A stretch of DNA of 40,311 bases from NCBI GenBank assembly GCA_947575935.1, contig CANPPM010000001.1:1-40311 (forward strand). The letters are read 5' to 3'. The DNA is from an uncultured Butyricicoccus sp. (GTDB lineage: Bacteria > Bacillota > Clostridia > Oscillospirales > Butyricicoccaceae). The translations under genes were made by a program, and so were the position numbers. Below are positions 32,573 to 40,257 of this stretch, piece by piece. Every line of letters begins with the position of its first letter. Position 1 is the stretch's first letter. The notes beneath the pieces were generated by a model. The model was not told where the DNA came from. It was given only the letters and a program-made list of their open reading frames with translations, and searched no databases.

Positions 32573-34489
32573 CTATCGCCTGAATTTGGCTGCAAACAGC
32601 AAGCCTGCGAGCAAAACGGCGGACGAAATGGCCAGCCAGAGCCACGCATTCCCTTGCCCTGCTGTCTGGCGGATTTCCTGAGGGGTGGGGCTACCAACCT
32701 TCGTAGGGATGCCGTTCTCAGAGTTTGCCTCCGCCCAATCCGGCCGTTCGGCGGCAGTTTCAGAGTTTGTCGCCGCCCAATCCGGCCGTTTGGCGGCAGT
32801 TTCGGCGTTTACCGCCGCCCAATCCGGCTGTTCGGCGGCAGTTTCGGCGTTTACCGCCGCCCAATCCGGCCGTTCGGCGGCAGTTTCAGAGTTTACCGCC
32901 GCCCAATCCGGCCGTTTGGCGGTATTTTTCGGATTTTGTCCGTTGCCTCCTCCGCCGCGATGCATGGAACCCATATCGGAAAGCTGGATGTCAGAGGCGT
33001 CAATCAGCGCAGAACCGTTCTCCTGCTGTCCCTCAGAGGTAGAGGGGATGGAGCCATCCAGCTGGCCACGGATGCTGTCCAGGCGGAGCCGGCAGAATTC
33101 GAGCAGTGTGCCGACGCCGGTTTGGAATTCCTCCAACGTGCAGAACTTTGTCGGGTCTGTTTCGATGTAGGGGGTAATTTGTTCGGCGGTGCGGCTGATC
33201 CGGTCGGAGAGTCCGCCGCTGCCCTCGGCAGCGAGAAGGAATGTTTCATAGCACGCATGATAACGCGTGAGATATGCCTCGTCCGAGAAGATCCATGCAG
33301 CCATGGGGCGGTCATCCAGCGAGCCGGTGACCGGAGAATCAATGGGGCTGTTGACGGCGGCAGAGGCATCGGAGCCGCCGAAACCGCCGAACGATAGGTT
33401 ATAGTCCCAAGGTAGCATGGAAAGCTGACCGTCTTTTTCATAGAGGTAATAGTTGTGTACCATCGCACCGGTATAACTGTCGTCGTTACAGAGGAAGTTA
33501 TGCACGACAAGATAACGGATGACTTCATCGGTATCTACGGTGTTTTCCAGATCTGTTCCTTCCCCCAGTTTTTTCAGCGAGGCAATCAGGCGCGCTTGCC
33601 CAGCGGATGTGACCTCGGTCTTTGCATTGTCAAAAATATTGGGATAACTGTCCGGGTCGTCGTCAATGTACTGTAGCTTGACATCGCTGCTGCCCATTCC
33701 GCCGAAGCCGTCAGGCGGGCCGTCCCGCTGTCCGCGTTCTCCGGCTTCTCTGCCGTTGGAGAAAGAAAGAGCAAAGGGGACGCCGGACATTTCGTCCGGC
33801 ATTTCTGCGGCGGGGTCGTCTCCAAACCCGCCGTCCGGCATCTTTTCCCGGGGGCCGCCTCCAAACCCGCCGCCGAAATCCATGCTGTCCGGCTTGTAAA
33901 GGCTGCCGTGGTCCTTCCCATAGACCCGGGTTAGGAAAGCGTCTTCGATCGCTTCCACCGCGAGGTATAGCCCCCAGTCCTCCCCGTTGACCGTGAGATA
34001 GACATAACTGCACAGGGGGGAGGGGACGCCCGCCTCGCGCATCAGGGTATAGGCAAGGTAATCCTTCATACAGGTGTTGTCCTGGATCAGGTTGTTTAGA
34101 CATAGTTTATCCAAACCGTAATAGGTATTTCCGGCCTCATAGTGGTCGAATTCGATTTTGAAGCTATAGCGGTCGTTGCCGTAGGCGCTTACCATGCTCA
34201 GCGAGGTATTGCCTTTTGCACGGATCGCCACGTTTTTGCAGGCGTCGTTATCGATTATGACCGAACAGGATTGATACGCTTCGTTCTCGCAGGTTTCAAG
34301 GAAGTCGTCCCAGTCGTCCATTACGATATCAATGGTGTGTACGCGCGAGGTGTCAAACAGACGGGTTTCATAGCCGTATGCGACGCCTCCGGTATCGAAA
34401 TGTGCCGCGCTGCAGAAAAGAATAGCTGTCAGCAGGGCAAGGGCAAGGGCCGCACAGCAGATCCGGTCGATCGAGCGGTGTGTTGCCAT
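32573..34489 (-). CDS. CotH-family protein kinase, membrane anchored, with C-terminal repeats
   Basis: CotH proteins are atypical kinases. In Bacillus, CotH phosphorylates spore-coat proteins. The 638-residue product has an N-terminal signal or anchor helix (CCAALALALLTAILFCSAA, 11-29). The kinase core has IRAKGNTSL (89-97), LNNLIQDNTCMKDYLAY (131-147), YVYLTVNGEDWGLYLAVEAI, and the metal-binding LPWDYNLSFGG (D362). A Gly/Met/Pro-rich insert lies inside the core (about 204-268). After residue 515 comes a fivefold 14-residue repeat (core RPDWAAVN-x-ETAAE). A final membrane helix follows (WLWLAISSAVLLAGLLFAA) with a basic end. So the kinase should face outside, fixed at both ends. It is the last gene of the VTC-DUF4956-CotH group. 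Confidence 0.88.
   Translation of the reverse strand: MATHRSIDRICCAALALALLTAILFCSAAHFDTGGVAYGYETRLFDTSRVHTIDIVMDDWDDFLETCENEAYQSCSVIIDNDACKNVAIRAKGNTSLSMVSAYGNDRYSFKIEFDHYEAGNTYYGLDKLCLNNLIQDNTCMKDYLAYTLMREAGVPSPLCSYVYLTVNGEDWGLYLAVEAIEDAFLTRVYGKDHGSLYKPDSMDFGGGFGGGPREKMPDGGFGDDPAAEMPDEMSGVPFALSFSNGREAGERGQRDGPPDGFGGMGSSDVKLQYIDDDPDSYPNIFDNAKTEVTSAGQARLIASLKKLGEGTDLENTVDTDEVIRYLVVHNFLCNDDSYTGAMVHNYYLYEKDGQLSMLPWDYNLSFGGFGGSDASAAVNSPIDSPVTGSLDDRPMAAWIFSDEAYLTRYHACYETFLLAAEGSGGLSDRISRTAEQITPYIETDPTKFCTLEEFQTGVGTLLEFCRLRLDSIRGQLDGSIPSTSEGQQENGSALIDASDIQLSDMGSMHRGGGGNGQNPKNTAKRPDWAAVNSETAAERPDWAAVNAETAAEQPDWAAVNAETAAKRPDWAATNSETAAERPDWAEANSENGIPTKVGSPTPQEIRQTAGQGNAWLWLAISSAVLLAGLLFAAKFRR
32721..32930 (-). 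repeat. Five tandem 42-bp repeats inside the CotH gene
   Basis: Units begin at 32721, 32763, 32805, 32847 and 32889, each 42 bp, and are nearly identical in the CCGCCCAATCCGGCCGTT core. In the protein they give five 14-residue units rich in Ala, Asn, Glu and Thr with a fixed PDWA. Frame is kept throughout. The number of units probably varies between strains. Confidence 0.9.
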
Positions 34490-34505
34490 AGTGTATGGTC
34501 CCCCC

Positions 34506-35177
34506 TCAGCCCATGTATTCGCCGCTGTAGCTGACCAGGACGGCGCTGTCGATGCCGTCCATACCGGCGAGGTCGTTGATGAAATCGGTGTTGTCGCTCT
34601 TTAGCTGGATTTCAAGGTTTAGTTCAACCCGGCCCTGCTGGGCTGTTTTGCTTTTGAGGACGCAGCGGTCTGTGTGGCAGTTCAGGAATTCACGCGCTGC
34701 CCGCTCACTGTCATGGCCGTCGCAGGTCAGTACGACGATATAAGGATTGAAATGGGATTTCCGGTTGACGAAAATCAGCAAGAAAATACCGATGGCTACG
34801 CTGCCGGCTACTGCCAGGGGAATCATCCCTGCGGCTAGAACGATGCCGGCTGCGATGGACCAAAACAGGAAAGCGATGTCCAGCGGCTCCTTAATGGCCG
34901 TACGGAAGCGGACGATAGACAGCGCGCCGACCATGCCAAGGGAAAGTACGACGTTGGAGGTGACGGCAAGGATCACAACGGTGGTGATCATGGTCAGCGC
35001 GACCAGGGTGACGCCAAAGCTGGAAGAGAACATCACACCCGAAAAAGTTTTTTGATATACCAGGAAAATGAACATGCCCAGTCCGAAGGACAGCAATAGG
35101 GCAACGGCCATGTCCAGCAGGCTCACGCCGGTGATGTTTTCGAGGAAGTTGGATCGAAATATGTCGTTGAAGGTCAT
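34506..35177 (-). CDS. DUF4956 membrane protein
   Basis: This 223-residue protein of unknown biochemical function belongs to the DUF4956 family. It has an N-terminal DIFRSNFLENITGVS segment, four hydrophobic stretches (about 19-41, 54-80, 101-118 and 119-137), and the family signature GALSIVRFRTAIKEPLD (84-100). A cytoplasmic ACT-like tail follows (VVLTCDGHDSERA, then RVELNLEIQLKSDNTDFIND). CAAAGGAG precedes the ATG at 35177, and the CotH gene starts 16 bases after its stop. From general knowledge, DUF4956 genes often neighbour VTC-domain and CotH genes. The tail suggests a regulatory or channel-like partner, but this is inference. Confidence 0.82.
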   Translation of the reverse strand: MTFNDIFRSNFLENITGVSLLDMAVALLLSFGLGMFIFLVYQKTFSGVMFSSSFGVTLVALTMITTVVILAVTSNVVLSLGMVGALSIVRFRTAIKEPLDIAFLFWSIAAGIVLAAGMIPLAVAGSVAIGIFLLIFVNRKSHFNPYIVVLTCDGHDSERAAREFLNCHTDRCVLKSKTAQQGRVELNLEIQLKSDNTDFINDLAGMDGIDSAVLVSYSGEYMG

Positions 35178-35451
35178 AACAGTTGGAACTCCTTTGGAAA
35201 TAATATGGATGAAAGCGGTATGGAGCAGGACCTTGCTCGGACCTGCTTAGAACTTGGCAGGATACCGGGCGGGGGCTTTTACTGTGCGTTCTGCAGGAAC
35301 CCTGACGGATTACAGAGGAAGGTCGCCTCGCTTCTGCAAAAATGCATGCCCGAAAGCCGCGTCTGCGGGTCTGCAAACAGACGCTGGAAGGATGCCGGCG
35401 CGGCGGACCGCAGCCCATCACAGGGGAGGGCGGCATAGGGATGCAGGCGTG
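35178..35451. other. 274-base gap between the VTC and DUF4956 genes
   Basis: No gene is seen on either strand. There is a 7-bp hairpin (GCGTCTG at 35359-35365 with CAGACGC at 35378-35384) and a TATTAT-like box near the DUF4956 start. The repeat ATTCAG of the phosphate-box type is not found here. The gap may hold a second promoter or a processed leader. Confidence 0.35.
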
Positions 35452-36132
35452 CTACCCGTATACGCGGCAGGCAGCATATTTAGAAAAGGCGGCTGTGCGG
35501 CGGCCGGGAAGCTGAACTGCGTCCCGGATAATGGCGGGCAGGTATTCGTCCCACTTGACTTCTAAAAGGATTGGGTCATCCGGTATAGGGATGGTCACGC
35601 AGGAAGGCTGCAGAAAATCGAGGGGGTTGCGGCTGGTACGGATGTGATAATCCAGGGTAACCCGGACATTGCCCGGCGCAAAGATAAAGGGCTCACGGGT
35701 GTAGTCGACGATTGTGCGTGGACGCAGCCCTTGGGAGCGCAGCTTGCTGTAAAGCTCGACGGCCAGCGGGCGTCCGCTGCGCGGCATCCAGTCAAGATCG
35801 CCGGAGAGCAGCGCCTGGACTTCTTCGGCGGAGAGCGGGGCGCTTGCCTTGACGCCAAGGCCGTTGCGCCTGCACTTTTTTTCCAGATGGATCAGGCTGG
35901 TGTCGCCGTTATAGTAGCGGATCCGGAATTTTTCGCGGGCGTTTACGCCGTCCAGTTTTTCGCGAAGCGCTTTATCTGATAGGGTGTCAAAGTACAGGCT
36001 GCGAATATGGTAACGGCCCTGCAGCGCGTGCGTGTCCGTATGGGCGACCGCCTGCATCCGGCGCCGGATGGCAAGCAGGTCGCAGAATGTAATCTCGTGT
36101 TTCCATTCATGACGATATTCTGTGATTCTCAC
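35452..36132 (-). CDS. VTC-domain polyphosphate polymerase
   Basis: VTC domains form a triphosphate-tunnel fold that, in yeast Vtc4, makes polyphosphate from ATP. The 226-residue protein is a lone VTC domain with the tunnel motifs in order. These are YRHEWKHEI at the N-terminus, RSLYFDTLSDKAL, REKFRIRYYNGD with alternating basic residues, HLEKKCRRNGLGVK, VDYTREPFIF (142-150), RVTLDYHIRTS (157-167), and LLEVKWDEYLP (189-199). It has no membrane helix of its own, so DUF4956 may supply the membrane part. The start at 36132 has GGAG upstream. The promoter region to the right carries a PhoB-like repeat shared with the divergent regulator gene. Confidence 0.88.
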   Translation of the reverse strand: MRITEYRHEWKHEITFCDLLAIRRRMQAVAHTDTHALQGRYHIRSLYFDTLSDKALREKLDGVNAREKFRIRYYNGDTSLIHLEKKCRRNGLGVKASAPLSAEEVQALLSGDLDWMPRSGRPLAVELYSKLRSQGLRPRTIVDYTREPFIFAPGNVRVTLDYHIRTSRNPLDFLQPSCVTIPIPDDPILLEVKWDEYLPAIIRDAVQLPGRRTAAFSKYAACRVYG

Positions 36133-36197
36133 AAAGACAGACTCCTTTCGGGGGGCGTTTGAGCGCCAGAGGCCCTGCGGCGGCTGGCTATGGGCCT

Positions 36198-36231
36198 ATT
36201 ATAAGCCGGTAGGCTGAATTGACGCTGAATT
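36198..36231 (-). promoter_or_regulatory. PhoB-like box and promoter for the VTC gene
   Basis: On the minus strand: ATTCAG-CGTCA-ATTCAG (36230-36214), then 10 bases, then TATAAT (36203-36198). Two 7-bp direct repeats (CTGAATT at 36214-36220 and 36225-36231) are separated by 4 bp. The repeat replaces the -35 box, as in PhoB-activated promoters. Confidence 0.72.
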
Positions 36232-36296
36232 TTACGGTGTTGTTTTTGTGAACCCGGCGGATGGGCGTATTTGAGAAATTTAGATTTTTGTCAAAA

Positions 36297-36332
36297 ATTC
36301 AGCTTCCTTTCAGGGACGCCTCGTATTATAAT
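36297..36332 (+). promoter_or_regulatory. PhoB-like box and promoter for the regulator gene
   Basis: ATTCAG-CTTCC-TTTCAG at 36297-36313, then 10 bases, then TATTAT (36324-36329), with an overlapping TATAAT at 36327-36332. The repeat period (11 bp) and the distance to the -10 match the opposite promoter at 36198-36231. Confidence 0.68.
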
Positions 36333-36364
36333 ATAAAATAGGCGGGTTTAGGAGGTTGTCGGGA

Positions 36365-37039
36365 ATGCGCATTCTGGTGATCGAGGATGAAAAGCGGCTT
36401 GCCGATTCCCTGCAGATTCTGCTGGAGAGCAGGGGATATACGGTAGAGACTGCGTATGATGGGGAGACTGGCGCGGAATACGTTGGGCTTGGAATCTACG
36501 ATCTGGTGATCTTGGATGTCATGATGCCGGGGATGGACGGCTATGCGCTGGCGCGGCGGATACGCGCCCAGCGCTGTGCGGTTCCCATTCTCATGCTGAC
36601 TGCCAAATCCGGGGTGGATGACCGGGTGGAGGGGCTGACCGCCGGCGCGGATTATTATCTGACCAAGCCCTTTGACACGCGGGAGCTGCTTGCCTGCGTC
36701 GGCGCGCTGCTGCGGCGGCAGGGCGGGCAGGTCGACGTGCTGACCTTTGGCAATACCACCCTGGATCTTGCCGACGGAACGTTGGCGTGCGGCAGCGAGC
36801 GGATCCGCTTGTCCGCGCGTGAGTTCGATGTGATGCGCTTGCTGATGCAGTCCGGTTCACGCAACCTCTCCAAAGAGACGCTGCTCGCCAGGGTGTGGGG
36901 TTACGACTCGAATGCGGTGGAAAACCATGTCGAGGTTTATGTCGGTTTCCTACGGAAGAAGTTGGCCGGCATTGGCTCGAATATCCGCATTGCCGCGATC
37001 CGAAAGCTGGGCTATCATCTGGAGGATTCGAACGGATGA
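36365..37039 (+). CDS. Response regulator, OmpR/PhoB family (phosphate-linked)
   Basis: This 224-residue two-component regulator has a receiver domain (acidic pocket E7-D8-E9, phospho-acceptor D51 in LVILDVMMPGMDG, LMLTAKSGVDD, ADYYLTKPFDTREL). Its winged helix-turn-helix has LSAREFDVMRLLMQSGSRNL and AVENHVEVYVGFLRKKL. I chose the ATG at 36365 because AGGAGG lies nine bases upstream. A TTG at 36356 overlaps that site and is unlikely. The gene is followed by a Na/Pi cotransporter and a histidine kinase. The direct repeats in the shared upstream region fit its family's binding mode, so it probably controls itself and the divergent VTC group. Confidence 0.93.
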   Translation: MRILVIEDEKRLADSLQILLESRGYTVETAYDGETGAEYVGLGIYDLVILDVMMPGMDGYALARRIRAQRCAVPILMLTAKSGVDDRVEGLTAGADYYLTKPFDTRELLACVGALLRRQGGQVDVLTFGNTTLDLADGTLACGSERIRLSAREFDVMRLLMQSGSRNLSKETLLARVWGYDSNAVENHVEVYVGFLRKKLAGIGSNIRIAAIRKLGYHLEDSNG

Positions 37040-37123
37040 GGGGCCCTCCCCTGGCGTGAGCGCCTTCATGAGCCGGATGCCGGCAGGAGTTTCCTCTTTG
37101 ACCGGGGACTTGTGGCGCCGGCA

Positions 37124-37147
37124 CAGCCCTGCGATACCGCAGGGCTG
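37124..37147 (+). other. Hairpin between the regulator and transporter genes
   Basis: A perfect 10-bp stem (CAGCCCTGCG at 37124-37133 with 37138-37147) closes an ATAC loop, in the 177-base gap before the Na/Pi gene. There is no T-run. It may partly block read-through or protect the downstream message. Confidence 0.5.
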
Positions 37148-37216
37148 CGGCGTCTTCCCCGAAATCAGACAGCATGGCCTGCCGGGGCTTTGGGCAGGCA
37201 GCGGAAAGGGATGAAT

Positions 37217-38977
37217 ATGGATTTATCAAACATTATTTCACTCCTCAGCGGGACAGCCCTGTTTCTGTTCGGCATGTCCCTTATGGGCGATGGACTGAAA
37301 AAGGTTGCCGGAAACCGGCTGGAGGTGTTGCTGTATAAGCTGACCAATACTTCTTGGAAGGGCATCCTATTGGGGACTGGCGTTACCGCCGTGATCCAGT
37401 CTTCTTCCGCCACTTCGGCGATGGTGGTCGGTTTTGTCAACTCGGGTATGATGAAATTCCGGCAGTCAATCGGTATTATCCTGGGTTCGATTATTGGCAC
37501 CAGTATCACGGGCTGGGTAATCTGCCTGTCTAGCCTGGGCGGCGGGGGCGGCGGCTGGATCAAGCTGCTTTCTACTGCGACGCTGACCGGTGTGATTTCG
37601 ATCATTGGCATTATCCTGCGGATGTTCAGCAAGCGGCAGGCGCTCATCCATACAGGTGATATTATGCTTGGATTTTCGGTACTGATGTTCGGCATGAGCT
37701 CGATGAGCGGTTCGGTCGCACCGCTGACCGAGAGCCCGGCGTTTGTGCGGGTGCTGACCGTTTTTTCCAACCCTCTGCTTGGCATTGCGGCGGGCGCGCT
37801 GTTTACCTGCATCCTGCAGAGCGCGTCGGCGACTGTGGGCATTCTGCAGGCCCTGGCCATTACGGGTGCGATCGATTTTTCGACGGCGTTTCCGCTGATT
37901 ATGGGGATTGCGGTCGGCTCGGCCGTGCCGGTGCTGCTGTCCGCGCTGGGCGCGAATGCCGACGGCAAACGCACCTCGGTCGTTTACCTGCTGACCAATA
38001 TCTTTGGCATGGCGCTTTGTGGGACCGTCTTTTATGCCGCCCATGCGGTCTGCCATTTTCCGTTTATGGGCGTGGTCATGACGACGGTTAGTATTGCGCT
38101 GCTCAACACGGTGTTTCGTTTGGTGACGGTATTGTTGCTGTATCCGCTGATTCCGGTGCTGGAACGGGTGACCTGCCGGCTGATCCGGGAGCAGGTGGGC
38201 GGCGCCAGGGCAAAGCCCGGCGAGCCGCGTCCTGAGGATCGCTTTCTTCCGTATCCACCGCTGGCCATTGCGCAGTGCCGTGAGTTTATCATTGCCATGG
38301 CGGTGGGGGCGCGCAAGAGCCTGACTGATGCGCTGGCATTGACCCATACGTTTACCACGGAAGGATTCCAGCAGGTGGCCGCGCTTGAGGAGCAGTCCGA
38401 CCGTTATGAGGATACCATTGGTACATATTTAATGAAAATCACCTTGCGTGAGCTGGACGCCCGGCAAAATGCCGAGGTTTCCGAATTCCTGCATACGCTG
38501 CCCGATTTTGAACGGATTTCCGACCATGCGCTCAACATCGCTGAGACGGCGCAGGAGATCCATGACAAGGGGATCATTTACTCGGCGGATGCGCAGCACG
38601 AGCTGCAGATCATGCAGGATGCGGTGGAAGAGATTGTCACGCTGACCGTGGACGCGTTCTCCAAGAACGATCTGCAGCTTGCCGCTAAGGTCGAGCCGCT
38701 GGAGGAAGTCATTGACGAGCTGTGCAATCAGCTGAAGCAGAATCACGTTAACCGCCTGCAGCACGGCATGTGCTCGCTGGAACATGGCTTCCCGTTTAAC
38801 AATCTGTTGGTTGATTATGAGCGGGTTTCGGATCATTGTTCTAATATCGCGCTCGCACTGCTCGAGCTGGAAACCGATGCGTTCAACACCCATGAGCATT
38901 TGAAAAACCTGGAGGCCGAAAAGCATGCCTCCTTCCTGCGTAATCTGGAGGGCTACCAGCAGAAATACGCATTGTAA
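37217..38977 (+). CDS. Na+/phosphate cotransporter with PhoU-like domain
   Basis: This NptA/PNaS-family transporter imports phosphate with sodium. The 586-residue protein has about eight or nine membrane helices in two inverted halves, each with the family QSSSATS-type motif (QSSSATSAMVVGF at 61-73 and QSASATVGILQAL at 201-213). From about residue 355 a cytoplasmic PhoU-like helical domain follows, with its two metal-binding motifs (DFERISDHALNIAE and DYERVSDHCSNIAL). Such tails are thought to adjust transport to phosphate status. I chose the ATG at 37217 because GGAAAGGG lies six bases upstream. An ATG at 37211 is too close. It sits between a PhoB-like regulator and a kinase, supporting a phosphate role. 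Confidence 0.92.
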   Translation: MDLSNIISLLSGTALFLFGMSLMGDGLKKVAGNRLEVLLYKLTNTSWKGILLGTGVTAVIQSSSATSAMVVGFVNSGMMKFRQSIGIILGSIIGTSITGWVICLSSLGGGGGGWIKLLSTATLTGVISIIGIILRMFSKRQALIHTGDIMLGFSVLMFGMSSMSGSVAPLTESPAFVRVLTVFSNPLLGIAAGALFTCILQSASATVGILQALAITGAIDFSTAFPLIMGIAVGSAVPVLLSALGANADGKRTSVVYLLTNIFGMALCGTVFYAAHAVCHFPFMGVVMTTVSIALLNTVFRLVTVLLLYPLIPVLERVTCRLIREQVGGARAKPGEPRPEDRFLPYPPLAIAQCREFIIAMAVGARKSLTDALALTHTFTTEGFQQVAALEEQSDRYEDTIGTYLMKITLRELDARQNAEVSEFLHTLPDFERISDHALNIAETAQEIHDKGIIYSADAQHELQIMQDAVEEIVTLTVDAFSKNDLQLAAKVEPLEEVIDELCNQLKQNHVNRLQHGMCSLEHGFPFNNLLVDYERVSDHCSNIALALLELETDAFNTHEHLKNLEAEKHASFLRNLEGYQQKYAL

Positions 38978-39036
38978 CGTGCGTCGGCCCCTTCCGGCGC
39001 CGACGTGTGGGAAATATCTGCGAATGGGGGAAGCCT

Positions 39037-40257
39037 ATGATCAAGCGCCTGCGGATCAAATTTGTCTGCATCAACATGTCGATTGTGCTGCTGATGCTGT
39101 GCATGATATTGGGCACGGTGCTGCGTGTGAACCGGCTGGGCGCCGAGCGGGAGAGCCTGCATATGATGCAGACGGCTGCGTTCGCGCCGCACCGCGCGCA
39201 GCCGCCGGGGGAATCGCCGAATCCGGCTGCGCTGCTGCCGTGCTTTACGCTGCGGCCGGGGGCAGACGGGGAGCTTATTTCTGAGGGCGGGCATTTTTTC
39301 GACCTGTCTGACCGGGCGCTTTTGCGTACGTTGTATGCGCAGGCGTCTGCGGGGGCGGCGGTGGATATCCTGCCCCAGTACCGACTGCGCTATTTGCGGC
39401 TGGAGACGCCGGCAGGACCGTGTATCGTCTTTGCAGATATCTCGGGGGAGCTTTCAGCGCAGCGCAGGCTTTTGGTGGGCTGCCTGCTGGCTGGAGGGGG
39501 CAGTGCGGCGGCGTTCCTTCTGATCAGTATTGCGCTGTCCGGTTGGGCGGTCCGCCCTGTGGGCGCGGCTTGGCAGCAGCAGCGGCAGTTTGTGTCCGAT
39601 GCGTCGCACGAGCTGAAGACGCCGCTGACCGTTATTCTGACCAACGCCGAATTGTTGCAGGATGTGGCCGCGCCGCCTGCGCAGCGGGCGGAATTTGTAG
39701 AAAATATTCTGGTGATGTCACGGGAAATGCGCAGCCTGATTGAGTGTTTGCTTGAGCTTGCGCGGGCGGAGGGCGGTATGACCCGGCAGGCCGGCGTTCC
39801 GGTTGATTTGAGCCGTCTGACGGCACAGGCGCTGCTGCCCTTCGAGCCGGTTTATTTTGAGAAAGGGCTGACGCTGACGGGAACGCTGGCACAGGGCGTT
39901 ACCGTTTGCGGCAGCGCGCCGCATTTGCGGCATTTGCTGGAGATTCTGCTGGATAACGCGCAGAAGTATACGGCCCCGGCGGGAGACGTTACGGTTACGC
40001 TCAGAATGGCTGGGCGCAGACACTGCTTGTTGGCGGTGTCCAATCCGGGGCCGCCTCTTTCCCCTGCACAAAGGCGTGATATCTTCAAGCGCTTTTACCG
40101 GGTGGATGAGGCCCGCAGCCGGGATGGCAGTTACGGGCTCGGGCTCTCAATCGCCGAAGCGGTGGTACGGGGGCACCGGGGGCGCATCTGGGCGGAAAGC
40201 GAGGCAGGGAGGAACACGTTTTGCGTGCGGCTGCCGGTCGTGCGCGGCAGGAGATAA
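39037..40257 (+). CDS. Sensor histidine kinase (phosphate-linked)
   Basis: This 406-residue membrane kinase is the probable partner of the regulator at 36365. Two transmembrane helices (8-29 and 145-168) enclose an extracytoplasmic domain of about 115 residues. There is almost no linker after the second helix and no clear HAMP domain. The phospho-accepting histidine lies in FVSDASHELKTPLTVI (H191), followed by an ATPase domain with LLEILLDNAQKYT, IFKRFYRVDEARS and GSYGLGLSIAEAVV. The usual G1 motif is poorly kept (VSNPGPPLS in place of DxGxGI), yet this is common in this clostridial group. GGGGGA precedes the ATG at 39037. The gene order regulator-transporter-kinase is unusual, since the two signalling genes are split by the transporter. 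Confidence 0.9.
   Translation: MIKRLRIKFVCINMSIVLLMLCMILGTVLRVNRLGAERESLHMMQTAAFAPHRAQPPGESPNPAALLPCFTLRPGADGELISEGGHFFDLSDRALLRTLYAQASAGAAVDILPQYRLRYLRLETPAGPCIVFADISGELSAQRRLLVGCLLAGGGSAAAFLLISIALSGWAVRPVGAAWQQQRQFVSDASHELKTPLTVILTNAELLQDVAAPPAQRAEFVENILVMSREMRSLIECLLELARAEGGMTRQAGVPVDLSRLTAQALLPFEPVYFEKGLTLTGTLAQGVTVCGSAPHLRHLLEILLDNAQKYTAPAGDVTVTLRMAGRRHCLLAVSNPGPPLSPAQRRDIFKRFYRVDEARSRDGSYGLGLSIAEAVVRGHRGRIWAESEAGRNTFCVRLPVVRGRR

Noticed and set aside
32721..32930. Possible CRISPR array
   Set aside because: The 42-bp units are contiguous with no unique spacers and are in frame within the CotH gene, so they are coding tandem repeats.
32279..33397. Plus-strand open frame across the CotH repeat region
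   Set aside because: It is an antisense frame over the repeats. The product is a low-complexity Pro/Arg repeat and the minus-strand CotH protein is clearly the real one.
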